Positions 20,603 through 28,774 of a stretch of DNA of 64,000 nucleotides are shown piece by piece (the stretch's first letter is position 1; the number at the start of each line of letters is the position of its first letter). Location of the stretch: assembly GCA_015064855.1 (NCBI GenBank), contig SVRK01000001.1:243797-307796 (forward strand), written 5' to 3'. The notes under the pieces were generated by a model. The model had not been told where the DNA came from, did no database searches, and saw only the letters and a list, made by a program, of their open reading frames with translations. Source of the stretch: Oscillospiraceae bacterium. GTDB lineage: Bacteria; Bacillota; Clostridia; Oscillospirales; CAG-272. Both the position numbers and the translations under genes were made by a program.

Positions 20603-21415
20603 ATGTTTTTATGTCCTATTTGTAAAGAAGAATTATTCGAGAGCGATAATTCTTTAAAATGTCCTAAAAATCACTGCTTTGACTTTGCAAAAAGTGGGTA
20701 TATAAATCTTTTAAATCCAGGCAAGAAAAACAACGCAAGGGCTGGCGACTCAAAGGAAATGATTTCTGCACGCACAAATTTTTTCAAATGCGAAGCATAT
20801 AAACCCATTTCTGACAAGCTCTGCGAAATTATTTCCAAAATTGATAATTATATTATTGTCGACGCCGGTTGTGGAGAGGGTTATTACACTAGAAACCTTG
20901 CAAAAACTCACACAGAGTCCACTGTTTTGGGCTTTGATATGTCAAAATTCGGATGCGAACACGGAGCTAAGGAAGCAAAACGAGAGAATTTAGTCAATCT
21001 GCATTATGCCGTTTCTAATATATTTGAATTACCCGTATCAAACAGCTCAGTTGACGTTATAACCAGTCTTTTCGCCCCTGTTGCATACGAAGAAAATGCA
21101 CGTTTATTAAAAAAAGGGGGGCATATGATTGTTGTTTCCGCCGGAATAGACCATTTAGATGGTTTAAAATCAATTTTATATGATATGCCATACTCTAATG
21201 AAGAAAAATTTTTATCATATGAAAAATTCAGTTTAATTTCCGTTGAAAATTTAAAGTATGACACCCAAATTATTGGAAATGATACAATCAAATCACTTTT
21301 TACTATGACGCCATACTATCACAGAACTTCTTTGTCTGATAAGGAAAAGCTCGACAGAGTCGATTATTTAAATACTACTGTCGAGGTTAATTTTGCAATT
21401 TATAAGAAAATTTAA
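20603..21415 (+). CDS. RlmA-type 23S rRNA (guanine) N1-methyltransferase
   Basis: N-terminal zinc motif CPIC...CPKNHCFDFAKSGYINLL, SAM motif VDAGCGEGYYT. Confidence 0.9.
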   Translation: MFLCPICKEELFESDNSLKCPKNHCFDFAKSGYINLLNPGKKNNARAGDSKEMISARTNFFKCEAYKPISDKLCEIISKIDNYIIVDAGCGEGYYTRNLAKTHTESTVLGFDMSKFGCEHGAKEAKRENLVNLHYAVSNIFELPVSNSSVDVITSLFAPVAYEENARLLKKGGHMIVVSAGIDHLDGLKSILYDMPYSNEEKFLSYEKFSLISVENLKYDTQIIGNDTIKSLFTMTPYYHRTSLSDKEKLDRVDYLNTTVEVNFAIYKKI

Positions 21416-21491
21416 TTTCTTTTTTTCAGTTTATTGACTTTGTTTGATTTTTTTGTTATCATATATTTATTACTATTTAAGGAGTTTTACA

Positions 21492-22124
21492 ATGCAAATA
21501 ACCAAATTTGACGAAAAGCCTTTGAAATTAGGAAACATACGCATTTCTTGGACCGATTTTATCTTTATTATCATTTTCAACATCTCCATCGTTTTGGTTT
21601 TGATTAACGCCATATTGCACAATACAGGCTTTTGGTGTCAATATCCGATTTTTATTATGCTATATTCTTACGTAATTTTTGTTGCATCTATTGCTGGTAA
21701 GGCAAAAAAATTTCTGGCACGCATTAGAAACGGACTCTTTATAATAAATGCACTATTCTCTGTAACATCTATTGGTTATTTTATAGCTAGTAACAAAAAT
21801 CCTCATGCTCTAATTGCTATCGAATGGATTTTACCAATCATTTTAACGGCAACACTAATCACAATGCTTGTAACACTGTTTTTCGAAAGTGTTTCCCTTT
21901 TAAACATCTTAGTTGCAGCCTCATTTATGCTACCACAAGCTGCAGCACTATTTATAGTAGCTATTATAAATCCAACAATAGCAAATAAGCCACTATATTC
22001 CGATCTCTCATTTGTACTTAGCATTGTTAACTTTGCACTATATGTTCTGGTAATTATTAATGTTTCCTTCTTCTACTTTATAAAAGTTAAGAAAACAATT
22101 AATGATGTTATGCACGATGAATAA
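21492..22124 (+). CDS. Polytopic membrane protein of unknown function
   Basis: About six hydrophobic segments; start moved to ATG 21492 after AAGGAG. Confidence 0.65.
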   Translation: MQITKFDEKPLKLGNIRISWTDFIFIIIFNISIVLVLINAILHNTGFWCQYPIFIMLYSYVIFVASIAGKAKKFLARIRNGLFIINALFSVTSIGYFIASNKNPHALIAIEWILPIILTATLITMLVTLFFESVSLLNILVAASFMLPQAAALFIVAIINPTIANKPLYSDLSFVLSIVNFALYVLVIINVSFFYFIKVKKTINDVMHDE

Positions 22125-22127
22125 AAT

Positions 22128-22153
22128 TAAAAGCACTTCATTCGAAGTGCTTT
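22128..22153. terminator. Bidirectional terminator
   Basis: AAAAGCACTTCATTCGAAGTGCTTTCTTTTT. Confidence 0.8.
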
Positions 22154-22590
22154 CTTTTTATCTTTTGTGATATTGAATCAAAAAATTTCACTATTTTTCC
22201 TTTTTTTAGCTGAGATTTTACGTATTTTTTGTATTGCCTGTTTTGAGTATCCACCTTAATACCCTCTCGATACATATCCTTGACCTTGGCTAAAATATGC
22301 TCATCTGTAACGCCATACTCAAGTCCGGTTTGATTGTCTCCACTCATTAAATATTTACCATCTTTTAAATACATAACTCGATGAAGAATGTACTTGCCAC
22401 TATCGCGCTTATATAAAACAATATCTCCTGCTTTTATCTCGTTAGGGGAAACGAGAATAACTGTATCAATTCCCGGTCTTAAAAGCGGAAGCATACTTAT
22501 GCCATTTGGAGTTATTTGGAACTCTCCCCCCGAAGAAATAACATCTTCAATGGCATCCCAAACCTCGTCTAAATTAAATTTATCCTTCAA
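22138..22590 (-). CDS. S24/S26 signal-peptidase-like protein
   Basis: PNGISMLPLLRPGIDTV (Ser), GDIVLYKRDSGKYILHRV (Lys region) motifs. Confidence 0.85.
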   Translation of the reverse strand: MKDKFNLDEVWDAIEDVISSGGEFQITPNGISMLPLLRPGIDTVILVSPNEIKAGDIVLYKRDSGKYILHRVMYLKDGKYLMSGDNQTGLEYGVTDEHILAKVKDMYREGIKVDTQNRQYKKYVKSQLKKGKIVKFFDSISQKIKRKHFE

Positions 22591-22849
22591 GAATTCGGTC
22601 TCCCTTTAATTTTTCGATAAACGACTTAACATCTTTTTCAACGACGTCTCTTTGAGCATCCTCAAACTCGATAAGAAGCTTTTCTACAATTTCTTCTTCT
22701 GTTGTATCTTTTGTAAGAAGCTGCCAAATAAACTTTCCAGTTTCATTCAACGTAATAATTCCGTTAAACGTTTTGCTTAATTCTCCAACTGCGACAACAA
22801 ATGTTTTGTCAGCAACATCTCTTAAAATAAATCCTTCTTTAATTTTCAT
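22580..22849 (-). CDS. PqqD family protein (RiPP recognition-element-like fold)
   Basis: LRDVADKTFVVAVGE...GIITLNETGKFIWQLLTKDTTEEEIVEKLLIEF is a classic PqqD pattern. Confidence 0.88.
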   Translation of the reverse strand: MKIKEGFILRDVADKTFVVAVGELSKTFNGIITLNETGKFIWQLLTKDTTEEEIVEKLLIEFEDAQRDVVEKDVKSFIEKLKGDRILEG

Positions 22850-23561
22850 TTTTTCCTCCGTTCATTGCGTTATATGCAACCATAGCAGCCTCCAAGGAAA
22901 CGTTGCATCTAAGCTTCCATATAGCTGTATTTTTTAGCATTTTATCAACCAATTCAAATGTTTTAATCACTCCAAAAGAATTATTTGGAATAAGAATTTG
23001 TTTAATTATTCGCATTGCAGAATCACCAATAGGCATCTTTTCTATTTGATTTTGCTCACCGCGTTCAATAAAGCATAGCCCTTTTAGCTCTGCCCTCGTA
23101 TTGGTATTCCACATTTCTTTGCCGCACCATGGAGTACCATAAACATATAGCCTTCCATCAACAAAGCGAAGTATCGGCTTATCTCCATTGATAACATAAA
23201 CCTTGTCACCAAGTAACCGTTTCCAAAGCGAAATATGTGTACTTTTACCCGTTCCGCTTTTAGCCGTAAACGCATATGCAGAGTCATCAACACCAATAAC
23301 CGCTGCGTGCATAACAAATGCATCATACCTGAGTAAATTTAAGCAAATTTGCCTATAAATACATATATTTTCAACATAAGCATCAGAGTAGCTTTCTTGC
23401 TCCTTAAGTCTTAAGCGCTCTTCTGCAATTATATCTTTAGAGGTTGAAACCTTAAAATCGCACCCTTCACCCTCGTACATATAGTCCTTGCACACATATT
23501 CAATATGACCATGAACGTTGTCAATCTCTACAACTATATCTGCAATCTTTATTTTAAACAT
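22839..23561 (-). CDS. HPr kinase/phosphorylase C-domain-like (PEPCK-fold) protein
   Basis: Walker A AFTAKSGTGKSTHISLWKRLLG, INGDKPIL motif; start moved to MFKIKIADI. Confidence 0.8.
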   Translation of the reverse strand: MFKIKIADIVVEIDNVHGHIEYVCKDYMYEGEGCDFKVSTSKDIIAEERLRLKEQESYSDAYVENICIYRQICLNLLRYDAFVMHAAVIGVDDSAYAFTAKSGTGKSTHISLWKRLLGDKVYVINGDKPILRFVDGRLYVYGTPWCGKEMWNTNTRAELKGLCFIERGEQNQIEKMPIGDSAMRIIKQILIPNNSFGVIKTFELVDKMLKNTAIWKLRCNVSLEAAMVAYNAMNGGKNEN

Positions 23562-23610
23562 CTTAACAAGAGTGCATTGGCACACCTTTCTACATAATCC
23601 ATTATTGTAA

Positions 23611-23639
23611 AGTATATCATAATATACTATTTTTGTCAA
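23611..23639 (-). promoter_or_regulatory. SigmaA promoter for HPrK-like/PqqD/peptidase operon
   Basis: Minus strand TTGACA-N17-TATACT. Confidence 0.75.
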
Positions 23640-23667
23640 TAATAGCACTATAATTTATATAATAAAG

Positions 23668-23696
23668 TTGACATAAAGAAAATAATATGCTAAAAT
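23668..23696 (+). promoter_or_regulatory. SigmaA promoter for GT2-radC operon
   Basis: TTGACA-N17-TAAAAT. Confidence 0.75.
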
Positions 23697-23740
23697 AACT
23701 ATGTTTACGGCACGCCTAATGAAAAGAAAGGACGCATAAA

Positions 23741-24697
23741 ATGAAAATTTCTTTAATAATTCCTTGTTACAACGAGGAGCTATCCTTAAATCCTTTATAC
23801 GAAGAGCTTAAACGAGTTAGTAAAGAAATGTCAAGCTATGAATTTGAGTATATTTTTATAGATGATGGTTCAAAGGATAAAACCCTTTCTATAATTAAAG
23901 ATTTTGCTCTTAACGATGAACGAGTTAAATATATTTCGTTCTCAAAGAATTTTGGCAAGGAAGCAGCTATGTATGCAGGCTTTTGCAATTCAACAGGCGA
24001 CTACTCTGCCGTTATGGATGCCGATATGCAGGATCCGCCTTCTCTTTTACCACAAATGATCGAGATTTTACAAACAGGTGACTATGACAGTGTAGCTACC
24101 AGACGTGTATCAAGAAAAGGCGAACCACCTATCAGATCATTCTTTGCAAATATGTTTTACAGAATTTTTAGACGTGCAACGAATGTTAGTATTGTTAGTG
24201 GAGCTCGTGACTTTAGACTTATGAAGCGTGAAATGGTAGATGCCATTGTCCAAATGTGCGAGCACAATCGTTTTTCAAAGGGTATTTTTGGTTGGATAGG
24301 CTTTAAAACATATTGGCTCCCCTTCAAAAATGTTGAAAGAGTTGCGGGACAAAGCAAATGGAGCTTTTGGAAATTATTTAAATATTCACTTGACGGAATA
24401 TCCGCATTTTCCGATTCCGCTCTTAAAATCCCATATTTCTTTGGCGGTCTTTCCGCTTGTGCATCAATAGCACCTCTTTCATATCTCATTTATTCGTCTG
24501 TAAAGTATGGCTTTTGGCTCGGCAATACGGCAATAGCCTCTTCTCTATTGCTGTTTACCCTACTTATAGTTTCAACTTTTGCTTTTTTATCATTAGGTAT
24601 TTTAGGCTCATATGTTTCAAAAACATATAACGAGGTTAAAAACAGACCTCACTACATCGTTGCTCAAACAAACAAGAAGGACGTAGTCAAGAAATGA
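23741..24697 (+). CDS. GT2 family glycosyltransferase (DPM1/GtrB-like) with two C-terminal TM helices
   Basis: IPCYNEELS, DDGSKDKT, DADMQDPP, C-terminal TM pair. Confidence 0.92.
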   Translation: MKISLIIPCYNEELSLNPLYEELKRVSKEMSSYEFEYIFIDDGSKDKTLSIIKDFALNDERVKYISFSKNFGKEAAMYAGFCNSTGDYSAVMDADMQDPPSLLPQMIEILQTGDYDSVATRRVSRKGEPPIRSFFANMFYRIFRRATNVSIVSGARDFRLMKREMVDAIVQMCEHNRFSKGIFGWIGFKTYWLPFKNVERVAGQSKWSFWKLFKYSLDGISAFSDSALKIPYFFGGLSACASIAPLSYLIYSSVKYGFWLGNTAIASSLLLFTLLIVSTFAFLSLGILGSYVSKTYNEVKNRPHYIVAQTNKKDVVKK

Positions 24698-25452
24698 AAG
24701 AAAATAATGTTCACGAGGGACACAGATCTCGCCTAAAGGAACGCTTTTTAGAGCAAGGGATTGATAATTTCGAACCGCACAATGTACTTGAGTTACTTTT
24801 GTTCTATTCAATTCCCCGAAAGGATACAAATGAAATAGCACACGATTTATTAAGAAATTTCGGCTCCTTGCAAGGTGTTTTTGATGCTGATTTCAATGAT
24901 CTTATCAAAGTGGATGGGATCAAGGAAAGCAGTGCGACTCTTTTAAAGCTTATTCCCGCTATTGCACGCGCATATGCTACCGACAAATATTCTACAAACT
25001 GTATTTTAGATACTGCGGAAAAAGTAGGTGAATATTTGCTTGATAAGTACGTTGGCGAAAAGAATGAAATCACGTATTTACTGCTCTTAAACAATAGATT
25101 TGAGTTGATTGATGCCGTCAAGTTGCACGAAGGCAATGTCAATTCATCATTAATTTCGCCAAGAAAAATCATTGATTATACTTTAAAGCATAATGCATCT
25201 ATGATCATTTTAGCTCACAACCATCCTAATGGCAATGCGTATCCATCAATGGAGGATATAGAATCAACCGCTGATTTATTTTCAATGCTAAGTGCTCTTG
25301 ACATTAGATTGATTGAGCACTACGTTGTGTCAAAAAACGACTATTATCCAATTATTCATTCTACCGAAAGCTTAAAGATGGCTAGCAAGGACAATAGAGA
25401 TTTCTTTAGACGCACGTTAGAAGAACAGAAAAAGCTTAACCAAGCCGACTAA
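24694..25452 (+). CDS. radC: RadC/JAB-domain (MPN) protein
   Basis: HNHPNGNAYPSMEDI...HYVVSKNDYYP; HhH region; overlaps the GT2 stop by 4 nt. Confidence 0.92.
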   Translation: MKENNVHEGHRSRLKERFLEQGIDNFEPHNVLELLLFYSIPRKDTNEIAHDLLRNFGSLQGVFDADFNDLIKVDGIKESSATLLKLIPAIARAYATDKYSTNCILDTAEKVGEYLLDKYVGEKNEITYLLLLNNRFELIDAVKLHEGNVNSSLISPRKIIDYTLKHNASMIILAHNHPNGNAYPSMEDIESTADLFSMLSALDIRLIEHYVVSKNDYYPIIHSTESLKMASKDNRDFFRRTLEEQKKLNQAD

Positions 25453-25467
25453 CTCGGCTTGGCATAC

Positions 25468-25542
25468 GCCTGCATAGTTAAATGGATATAATAAACCCCT
25501 CCTAAGGGTTAGTTATGGGTTCGATTCCCGTTGCGGGTGCCA
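25468..25542 (+). tRNA. tRNA-Arg (anticodon CCT)
   Basis: Acceptor GCCTGCA/TGCGGGT, anticodon stem AACCC-CTCCTAA-GGGTT, T arm ATGGGTTCGATTCCCGT, encoded CCA. Confidence 0.9.
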
Positions 25543-25625
25543 AAATATAAGGGTACACTTTTAGTGTGCCCTTTTATTTTGCGCAACGGTAAATCTAACC
25601 CATCTTCAAAGCTATGCTTTGAATT

Positions 25626-25708
25626 GGGTTCGCATTTTCGACTAAGAACGTTGTCTGCTTGCAAGCATAAGTTCAGGCGAAAATAGCTCCCTTTGGGAGC
25701 CTTCCCGT
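25626..25708. repeat. Structured intergenic repeat copy R1
   Basis: GGGTTCGCATTTTCGAC...TGCTTGCAAG...GGCGAAAATAG-CTCCCtttGGGAG-CCTTCCCG. Confidence 0.75.
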
Positions 25709-25805
25709 AAAGTTGTGGGTACCAAAAGCCACCTAAACCGATTTTTTGGTTTAGGTGGCTTTTCTCATTCCTCACGACAAAACATCTTCGTATTTTACAC
25801 GAATT

Positions 25806-25890
25806 TGGTTCGCATTTTCGACCAAGACCACTCTCTGCTTGCAAGGATAAGGCTCGGCAGAAATAGTTCACGCAAGTGAACCTTCCCATA
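25806..25890. repeat. Structured intergenic repeat copy R2
   Basis: TGGTTCGCATTTTCGAC...TGCTTGCAAGG...CGGCAGAAATAG-TTCACgcaaGTGAA-CCTTCCCA. Confidence 0.75.
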
Positions 25891-25908
25891 CCGCTTCATT
25901 TTTTAATT

Positions 25909-25932
25909 GGGTTCGCATTTATGACGAATACC
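25909..25932. repeat. Truncated repeat copy R3
   Basis: GGGTTCGCATTTATGACGAATACC only. Confidence 0.5.
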
Positions 25933-26041
25933 TTTGCCCTTTCGTAAACAACTATATATCAAAAAAATTTCTTTTACTTTATAATTAGAATTTTATCGAT
26001 ATATGAAGCCTCACTCCGTACCTATATTTTCTATTTATCCA

Positions 26042-26070
26042 TTGACATTTATTATAAAATATGGTATATT
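26042..26070 (+). promoter_or_regulatory. SigmaA promoter
   Basis: TTGACA-N17-TATATT upstream of the PH-domain gene. Confidence 0.7.
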
Positions 26071-26123
26071 ATACTCGCTAAATATGAAATTATAAGCGTT
26101 TTATTTTAAAAAGGAGAATTTTA

Positions 26124-26501
26124 ATGATTGATTTTAACAGCAACGGAATTTTTGCCAGATTAAAAAAAGTTGATAAAGATAAATTTGGAAAAATCATTAA
26201 TGATTTTCTCCTTGAAAATGAAAATGTAATTGGTGCATATCAAAGCATTAGAGATGGCGTAGTTTTCACAGATAAACGTATAATTACTATAAACGTGCAA
26301 GGTATTACCGGTAAAAAGCAAGACTACACTTCCATCCCTTACCGTATGATAAGTACCTTCTCTTTAGAGACCGCCGGTTTATTCGACTTCAATTCCGAAC
26401 TTGAATTATATATGTCGGGTGTGGGAAGAGTTAAATTTCAATTCACAAATTCCACCGACGTCAAAGAAATTTGCAAAATAATTTCAACCTTTACTTTATA
26501 G
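26124..26501 (+). CDS. Bacterial PH-domain protein (PHb1/YozO-like)
   Basis: VIGAYQSIRDGVVFTDKRIITINVQGITGKKQDYTSIPYRMISTFSLETAG pattern. Confidence 0.88.
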   Translation: MIDFNSNGIFARLKKVDKDKFGKIINDFLLENENVIGAYQSIRDGVVFTDKRIITINVQGITGKKQDYTSIPYRMISTFSLETAGLFDFNSELELYMSGVGRVKFQFTNSTDVKEICKIISTFTL

Positions 26502-26665
26502 TATTGTACGCTCTTTTTTCTTACATTTAACTACTATTATAAAAACCTAAAACATCATCAAACGTAAAATCTGCCTTTTCGGTGGATTTTACGCTTATTT
26601 TGTAAGATAATCACCCATTCGCAGATAGACTAAAACACTTATGAAAACTCATAAGTATTAGTTAT

Positions 26666-26740
26666 GGGTTCGCATTTCTGACGAAAATGTTGTCAGCTTG
26701 CTAGGCTCGGCAGAAATAGTTCACATAGTAAACCTTCTCG
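26666..26740. repeat. Structured intergenic repeat copy R4
   Basis: GGGTTCGCATTTCTGACG...CTCGGCAGAAATAGTTCACATAGTAAACCTTCTCG. Confidence 0.7.
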
Positions 26741-26799
26741 TCTTTTGGACAGTCGAGAACGCCTGTCCCTACAACTTCTTCAAAGTACTGTAATATCAA

Positions 26800-26827
26800 A
26801 AATCCTCGACTATGTCGAGGATTTTTT
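26800..26827 (-). terminator. Rho-independent terminator
   Basis: AAAATCCTCGACTATGTCGAGGATTTTTT downstream of 26810..27520. Confidence 0.75.
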
Positions 26828-27520
26828 ATTCTTAAATTTTATCAAGCTTATAGCAATTAACGCTTGTGATGGAACATAGAAAATCCATGCCCAATTCATA
26901 CTCGAAAGTAAACTATTTAATGCTTCTATCCATTCTCCTGTGATATAACTTTTTGCCATTATATCAAGCCCGATTATGGTATCACAAAGCAAAAACAACA
27001 ACAGCCCAAATGCAAAAGCTTTTGATTTATTAAAATGGATAAATGCAAACACTACATTAAAAATTAAATTAGTGTAATAAAACATTGACACCATACTGAG
27101 CGCATCTGTCTTTTCTTTCAAAACAATTAGTGTAAATATTAATACTGTTAAAGTTAATATGCCTCTTAGAACTATGTGAATTTGCCTTTCTTTTTTTGTA
27201 TTTGTCTCAAAATACAATCTCAAAAAGTAACAAATCTGTGTACCTGAAAAGAATATCATCGCAGGTAGTTGTATCATAGGGTCAATTACAACCAAAAATA
27301 AGTCAGCAAACAATGTTGTTATCGTAGCAGCTTGAGTTAACAAATAGCTTTTAGTTCTTTCAAAGCATACCAGCGTAAATATAGCAGCTAAAGCCACAAC
27401 ACTGTATGAAACAAAATCGTTTGTTTCCCCACTAGTTATTTGAACTAAGACCTGCAATAGAGCCTCAATCACTAAAAAAACCGATACTGATATTATCTTT
27501 GATTGCTTAGTTTTTAGCAT
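26810..27520 (-). CDS. Polytopic membrane protein, YhhN/lysoplasmalogenase-like
   Basis: About eight TM helices; pattern resembles the TMEM86/YhhN family. Confidence 0.55.
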   Translation of the reverse strand: MLKTKQSKIISVSVFLVIEALLQVLVQITSGETNDFVSYSVVALAAIFTLVCFERTKSYLLTQAATITTLFADLFLVVIDPMIQLPAMIFFSGTQICYFLRLYFETNTKKERQIHIVLRGILTLTVLIFTLIVLKEKTDALSMVSMFYYTNLIFNVVFAFIHFNKSKAFAFGLLLFLLCDTIIGLDIMAKSYITGEWIEALNSLLSSMNWAWIFYVPSQALIAISLIKFKNKKSST

Positions 27521-28313
27521 GTTTCTTCCTTTTAGGGTTGGTTAAAATTAAAATAAGCTTGGCAATAGAATACACTATAAACGCCACTAATACAAAGCCA
27601 AGTGCATATAGCATAAGGAAAACTATATAAGGAACATTGGGATATATTAGGGATAGAATTGGTAAGGTACAATCATAATATGGGCTAATATAAAACATGT
27701 TAAAAGTTTCATCAATTCCTAAAGGAACTAAAAGATTAAGCACCATAGCTAGGATAATTAAAGCAGCAAAAACAATTATACCACCAGCGAAATATTTTTT
27801 ACTAAATTTTTTTCTTGCATATACAATAAAGAAAATGCCTAAAACAATTTGTAAGCCGTGATGCACCATTGTTTGAATGTTTATACCAATAGTGCTAATA
27901 AAAACATCATTTGGATATAGGAAAACAGCGATTCCAGCAAACAACGAGAATGTTGACATATAAGCAACAAAGCAATCTCTAAATTTTGAATCCTTCATAA
28001 ATGCTATAAATGGTAAAACATATAATGGTGTTGAGCATAGTTGATATGGGAACGCATACCATTGATAATCCCACTCAATAACCGAAGGTTCTACTGAATA
28101 GCTATAAACAAATTGCTTATAAAATTCCAAAACTACCATTGATATCCAAGAAATCAAAACAATTCTTCTAAAAGCTTTATCAGAGCAGTTTTTAAATTTC
28201 AAGCATAAAAACACTGTAACGCCTATTACAATTACAATAAACATTAAGTGAAACCAACTGTAATTAGTTGGAGTTTTCATTTTAAGCTCCAAAATAGAAA
28301 GTAACTTTTCCAC
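27507..28313 (-). CDS. YwaF/TMEM164-like integral membrane protein
   Basis: Multi-TM protein with WYAFPYQLCSTPLY and MVHHGLQ motifs. Confidence 0.75.
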   Translation of the reverse strand: MEKLLSILELKMKTPTNYSWFHLMFIVIVIGVTVFLCLKFKNCSDKAFRRIVLISWISMVVLEFYKQFVYSYSVEPSVIEWDYQWYAFPYQLCSTPLYVLPFIAFMKDSKFRDCFVAYMSTFSLFAGIAVFLYPNDVFISTIGINIQTMVHHGLQIVLGIFFIVYARKKFSKKYFAGGIIVFAALIILAMVLNLLVPLGIDETFNMFYISPYYDCTLPILSLIYPNVPYIVFLMLYALGFVLVAFIVYSIAKLILILTNPKRKKHAKN

Positions 28314-28541
28314 TCTATCACTCCTTTAATAGATTATGAACAAATTCAACTTTTATTAATATTTCGTTTACATTTTAACACTAAATATAAATTATAGCAA
28401 CATATTGATAAAAAATTCATAAAAAGTTTAAAATCGATTTTTCTTGTAATTTAAATCAATATATGCTCATATGTGAATGTTTAACTATATTCAATACGGA
28501 TATCCTTCAACTTAAAAAATACATTTTTTCATCATTTTCGA

Positions 28542-28595
28542 AAAGAAAAAAGCACCATAAGGGTGCTTTTTCTTTATGGTGGATACGGCGGGAGT
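28542..28595. repeat. 54-bp direct repeat (copy A) of tmRNA 3' end plus terminator
   Basis: Identical to 28740..28793 (offset 198 bp). Confidence 0.95.
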
Positions 28596-28742
28596 TCTCC
28601 TCTTGTCTTTTTCAAGACAATTCTTCCTACCTTTTGTCAATGTCTTGAAAAAGCCTTCGGTCATCGCCTAAAACCTTTCCCCGAAAGCTTTCTTGACGGC
28701 TGGGGTTCGACTCTCGCATTTTGTCATACTATTCCTCATAAA

Positions 28743-28771
28743 GAAAAAAGCACCATAAGGGTGCTTTTTCT
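28743..28771 (-). terminator. tmRNA terminator
   Basis: AAAAAAGCACCATAAGGGTGCTTTTTC. Confidence 0.7.
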
Positions 28772-28774
28772 TTA

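Noticed and set aside
23549-23602. 17-codon ORF MDYVERCANALLLRCLK on the minus strand before the HPrK-like gene, considered as a peptide precursor
   Set aside because: It starts almost at the predicted TSS with no RBS and overlaps the HPrK start; too short and no leader/core organisation.
25442-25460. AAGCCGACTAACTCGGCTT hairpin after radC as a terminator
   Set aside because: No downstream T-run, and tRNA-Arg begins 8 bp later; could be a processing hairpin, but evidence is insufficient.
25609-25750. Possible CRISPR array from recurring motifs
   Set aside because: Copies are about 180 bp or more apart, diverge in sequence, lack uniform spacers, and no cas genes are present.
25509-25889. 126-aa minus-strand ORF ending ...YFGTRNGNRTHN
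   Set aside because: Spurious translation of tRNA-Arg T-arm/acceptor and the R1/R2 repeats; no RBS or protein-like composition.
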